The position numbers and the translations under genes were made by a program. The notes under the pieces are model-generated. The model was not told where the DNA came from and searched no databases. It saw only the letters and a program-made list of their open reading frames with translations. A stretch of DNA of 64,000 nucleotides from positions 35,655,417 to 35,719,416 of the forward strand of contig OY855904.1 in NCBI GenBank assembly GCA_963693305.1, in the 5' to 3' direction. This stretch comes from Meandrina meandrites (lineage: Eukaryota; Cnidaria; Anthozoa; Scleractinia; Meandrinidae). Positions 61,025 through 64,000 of the stretch are shown in pieces. Positions within the stretch are counted from its first letter, which is position 1, and the number at the start of each line of letters is the position of its first letter.

Positions 61025-61033
61025 GAATCCACC

Positions 61034-61117
61034 GGGTGTGGACAAAACATGGGGTAGGCCATATGGCCTACACCATGGCCTAGGCCATATGGCCTACCCC
61101 ATGTTTTGTCCACACCC
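61034..61117. mobile_element. 84-bp hairpin MITE with 9-bp target duplication
   Basis: Perfect inverted arms of 38 bases that begin GGGTGTGGACAAAACATG and contain the palindrome GGCCATATGGCC, separated by a few bases. GAATCCACC lies directly on both sides (61025-61033 and 61118-61126). The arms show no mismatch, so the insertion is recent or still folding-capable. Confidence 0.8.
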
Positions 61118-61251
61118 GAATCCACCAGGAAGTCGAGTAATATTTAAGTTGGACAAAAATCGAGTACCAGAATAATTTAAATCCTATTGCGTTATTTTCT
61201 ACCCTAAATAAAAGGTAAAGATGTAAGTAATTATCACTGATAACACCAACA

Positions 61252-61686
61252 ACAATTTCTTATCAGAGTCTTAGAAAATGAATTTCAAAGTTCACAAGCT
61301 ATAGCGAAATTCTCACGTGCAGCCATTTTGTAAAATCGTCTTTAAGCGATTCAGTGGAATTCAGTGAAATTTCAAAATTTGTTTTCGGTGTTTGGTGTTG
61401 TTAGAAAAGATTTCTTTTGATAAGATATTTGAAGCAGTAACACAAAAGTTTGCAATAAGGTGTAAATAATTTTGGTACAACAATTTCTTATCAGAGCCTG
61501 AGAAAATGAAATTTAATGTTCACAAGCTATAGGCAAAAGCTCGCGTCTTTTAAGCGATTTAGTGGAATTCAGCGGAACTTCGAGATTGGTTTTCGATGTT
61601 TGGTGTTGTTAGAAAAGATTTCTTTTGATAAGATATTTGAAGCAGTAACATAAAAGCTTGCAATAAGGTGTAAATAATTTTGGTAC
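61252..61686. repeat. Tandem duplication, ~220-base unit, two copies
   Basis: Copy 1 is 61252-61478 and copy 2 is 61480-61686. Both begin ACAATTTCTTATCAGAG and end AAGGTGTAAATAATTTTGG plus TAC. The second halves are almost identical (GATTTCTTTTGATAAGATAT block), while the middles have diverged and carry small indels. Confidence 0.85.
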
Positions 61687-63018
61687 ATAATTTTGTCCAA
61701 CAACTACTCGAAGTCCTGGCGGATTCCGTCTAAAATTCATCGTAAATCAGAATTTACACTTTAGTTTAAGCAATAAGACGGAACAAAACAAACACTAAGA
61801 AAAACACAGACATCTAGTACCTTTGATTAGTCGTTGGCGACTTCTGAACAATTGTGTAAATCCTCTTGAAATCGTCGAGCAACTCTGGTCTGAAGAGAAC
61901 TGAATAATTTTGGGTCAATCGATCGGATTGAGTTCATCATGGCCGCGTGCGATCTACAAAACCACTGTGTTTACCATCAATTCTAATGCCTTGAGAATCA
62001 CCTGTTGAAAATATTTTCGGTCCAAAAGCCTTGGCAGACAATTTCCAAAATTCCGCTCGTGTTGGATACACCGGATTTGGAGTGATTTCTTAAGAATAAA
62101 CGAAAATTTCATTCAGCAAAGGCTGTCATGTTTACTTGCCTGGATAGCAAAGGTGGCGTGGCTGAGTAACCAAACCCCTCTCTCCTCCGCAGAGGCTCCT
62201 TCACAGTCGGGGGAACAAGTACTGGTTTTGTGCAATTTTCGTGTGCTCGCCCAAATAAGTTCCGATTGATTTCGTCCAATGAGAGTATTGTACGTATACC
62301 TCCGAAGAGACTGGAGATTGTTTCAGTGTTCAAAATGGCGATTTTAGTCACGCGGGTTTCCATAAACTGATCGAACCGAATCTCTCTTGATTGGAAAAAA
62401 ATTTCAATCGCCTAAAATTTTTGTGTTTGAGCAGCTACAGGTCGAAACTGTGATTGCCCAAGGTTGTTTGCAAACGTGTGGACTTCGGTGAAAGATGTTT
62501 ATGCCATGTACATCGAGCAAAATTATGCATGAAAGGCACGGGAAGCTCTAAATGACAAGGTAAGCAGAAACATCAATATTTGTCGCAAAATTTAAATTTA
62601 ATTTAGAACTTTATGCCATTGAAGACCTGTGACGACTTGCCGTAGGGCATGGAAGGCGGCAGCTTTTCATCCTGGGGTTTTCAGTATAGCAGTACAACAC
62701 TGTAGTCACTGTAAAACGAATTAAAAGCCCAGTTTCTCGAAAATAAATAAAGTATATATTTATCTATCTAAAAGAGAACTTACTTCAGCAGTTAACATTT
62801 TTATAACAGGTATTTTCAGTTATGATGGCTTGTCTTTGTCTAACAATTTCCAGTATGAGTACTGACAATACTTGTAGTTCTGTAATTACACAAAAATATC
62901 TTTACACAACGCGAGAGACCAGACTGGCAGATGCACGGAAAATATGGCAGGGTGAATTTTCTCTTCTGATGAACTTTAGATTTTAACAAATATCTACACG
63001 CCAAAGTTCTGTTTAATT
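61687..63018. other. Unassigned region; possible transcript start
   Basis: No protein is recognised. A minus-strand frame starting at 62363 (METRVTKIA) and a plus-strand strong donor-like site at 62559/62560 (AAG|GTAAGC) lie about 200 bases apart and point away from each other, which would fit a bidirectional promoter. This is weak without transcript data. Confidence 0.3.
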
Positions 63019-63113
63019 TGTAAAGATTGTATCTAAGACCAAGTGCGTATTTTATACAATCTTTACAGATTTTGCAATTCCCTAAATTGGATTTAAAATA
63101 ACTTAATTTAGGG
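63019..63113. repeat. Two adjacent short hairpins
   Basis: First: TGTAAAGATTGTAT pairs with ATACAATCTTTACA (about 63020-63068). Second: GCAATTCCCTAAATT pairs with AATTTAGGGAATTGC (about 63076-63112). Unknown origin, possibly the remains of a MITE. Confidence 0.7.
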
Positions 63114-63797
63114 AATTGCCAAATCTTCCAGGTGAAATTTATTTATTATGGGTTTGTTAAGCTTCGTTTCCTATAGTATCTTTAATACTAATTATTGATC
63201 TGTTTGGTTTGTATAATGAATTTATATTGAAAAGGTTGTGGCTATATGCTGAGTATACTGAAATCCTTATTTTCAGAAAAGATGCTAGATCTTTAGAGTG
63301 AAATTTATTTTTTTAATACTTTTAATCATTGTTAAAATTATGATTTTCAATGATTGAATTTCTACTAGTGTCAGGCTTCTCCGGTTTGATCAGGATTGTA
63401 ATCTCACGTAAAACATATATGCTTATTGATGTGCATTATAAAACTTGAAATTAAAACAAATTGTTTATTGTTTATGGCAAAATTGTTAATTTGGCTCTTA
63501 AGGGAGAAGAATTTTTTAAGACTACCGTATAAAGATTCAGCCTTGATTCTGTAAGTGCTAGGAAGGTTCTGATTTAGGGACTGTTAGAACTAAACTGAAA
63601 GTGTAAAATGAATATCATGTTTACTTTTCTACCAAGGGTTAGGCTGTCTATAATAATTTAAACAAAGTATTGTGCAGGGTTTGTTTTGTTTGTTTCTATT
63701 TTAGCATTAGTTTTTTCAGGTGTATTAACACCCAAATCTTATAAAAATACTGTTAAATCGTACTAATGAGTAATCATTTTGTCCCCTCTTCTTTCAG

Positions 63798-63876
63798 GTT
63801 GGGCTTACATATACAAAGACTTGCAAGCGGTCTAGTCCTGGCCTTGTTCAATGCAAATTAAAATTACAATAAAAGA
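63798..63876 (+). other. Possible 3'-terminal exon of a non-coding transcript
   Basis: A good acceptor (TCTTCTTTCAG at 63788-63797) is followed by about 70 bases without a long frame and then AATAAA (about 63871-63876). Together with the donor near 62559 it would form a short two-exon plus-strand transcript. This is inference from splice-site consensus only. Confidence 0.2.
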
Positions 63877-64000
63877 ACATTTTGAATTTTCTAATCTTTA
63901 ATATTTGTGTTGTAAAGTTCTCAGTCCCTTGATCTTATTTTTCCTGGTCTTTCCATCTCTCCTTTGTCCACACTTTCCACAGCTTCCACCAAGATTTTAT

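Overview
The window looks like a genomic contig from an anthozoan cnidarian, probably a stony coral. The reasons are AT-rich DNA, compact intron-bearing genes, many Penelope-like elements (PLEs) with hammerhead-ribozyme cores, and Pax genes of the cnidarian PaxD (Pax3/7-like) type. The species cannot be told from the sequence alone.

The only convincing host genes are four paired-box plus homeobox (Pax) genes at about 23.5-26.4 kb (+), 32.5-35.8 kb (-), 39.0-41.6 kb (-) and 56.0-58.6 kb (+). All four share the same exon plan. The first coding exon ends inside the first Gly codon of the paired domain (phase 1). A second exon carries the whole paired domain and the linker. A third carries homeodomain residues 1-46, and a fourth, starting at the Val of the Val-Trp-Phe helix-3 motif, carries the end of the homeodomain and a short tail. 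By sequence they form two pairs: genes 1 and 2 are clearly Pax3/7-like, and genes 3 and 4 are more divergent. This is a tandemly expanded Pax cluster. Gene 3 has Ala instead of Ser at homeodomain position 50. Genes 2 and 3 carry FSIxxIL repressor motifs that gene 1 lacks.

Region by region. 1-2.4 kb: microsatellites and a LINE-like tail. 2.4-13.9 kb: an 11.4-kb nest of inverted repeats with a PLE at its core (reverse transcriptase plus GIY-YIG endonuclease, N-terminally truncated and with a changed YxDD active site). 13.9-20 kb: decayed repeats, a pseudogene fragment, palindromes, and two PLE-derived loci with hammerhead ribozymes. 20-23.5 kb: quiet non-coding DNA upstream of Pax gene 1. 26.4-32.5 kb: MITEs and a 604-bp palindrome with a hammerhead motif in each arm. 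35.8-39 kb and 41.6-46.7 kb: non-coding DNA between Pax genes. 46.7-50.5 kb: a PLE fragment, then a foldback-like element with a 10-bp target duplication that holds a broken LINE, itself interrupted by a MITE. 50.5-56 kb: tandem repeats and a tRNA-like SINE with clear target duplications. 58.6-64 kb: non-coding DNA with short palindromes and a duplicated block.

The Pax proteins should act in the nucleus as sequence-specific transcription factors. The rest is mobile DNA in several layers of insertion. Exon limits were set by hand from splice consensus, reading frame and agreement between paralogues; no transcript data were available.
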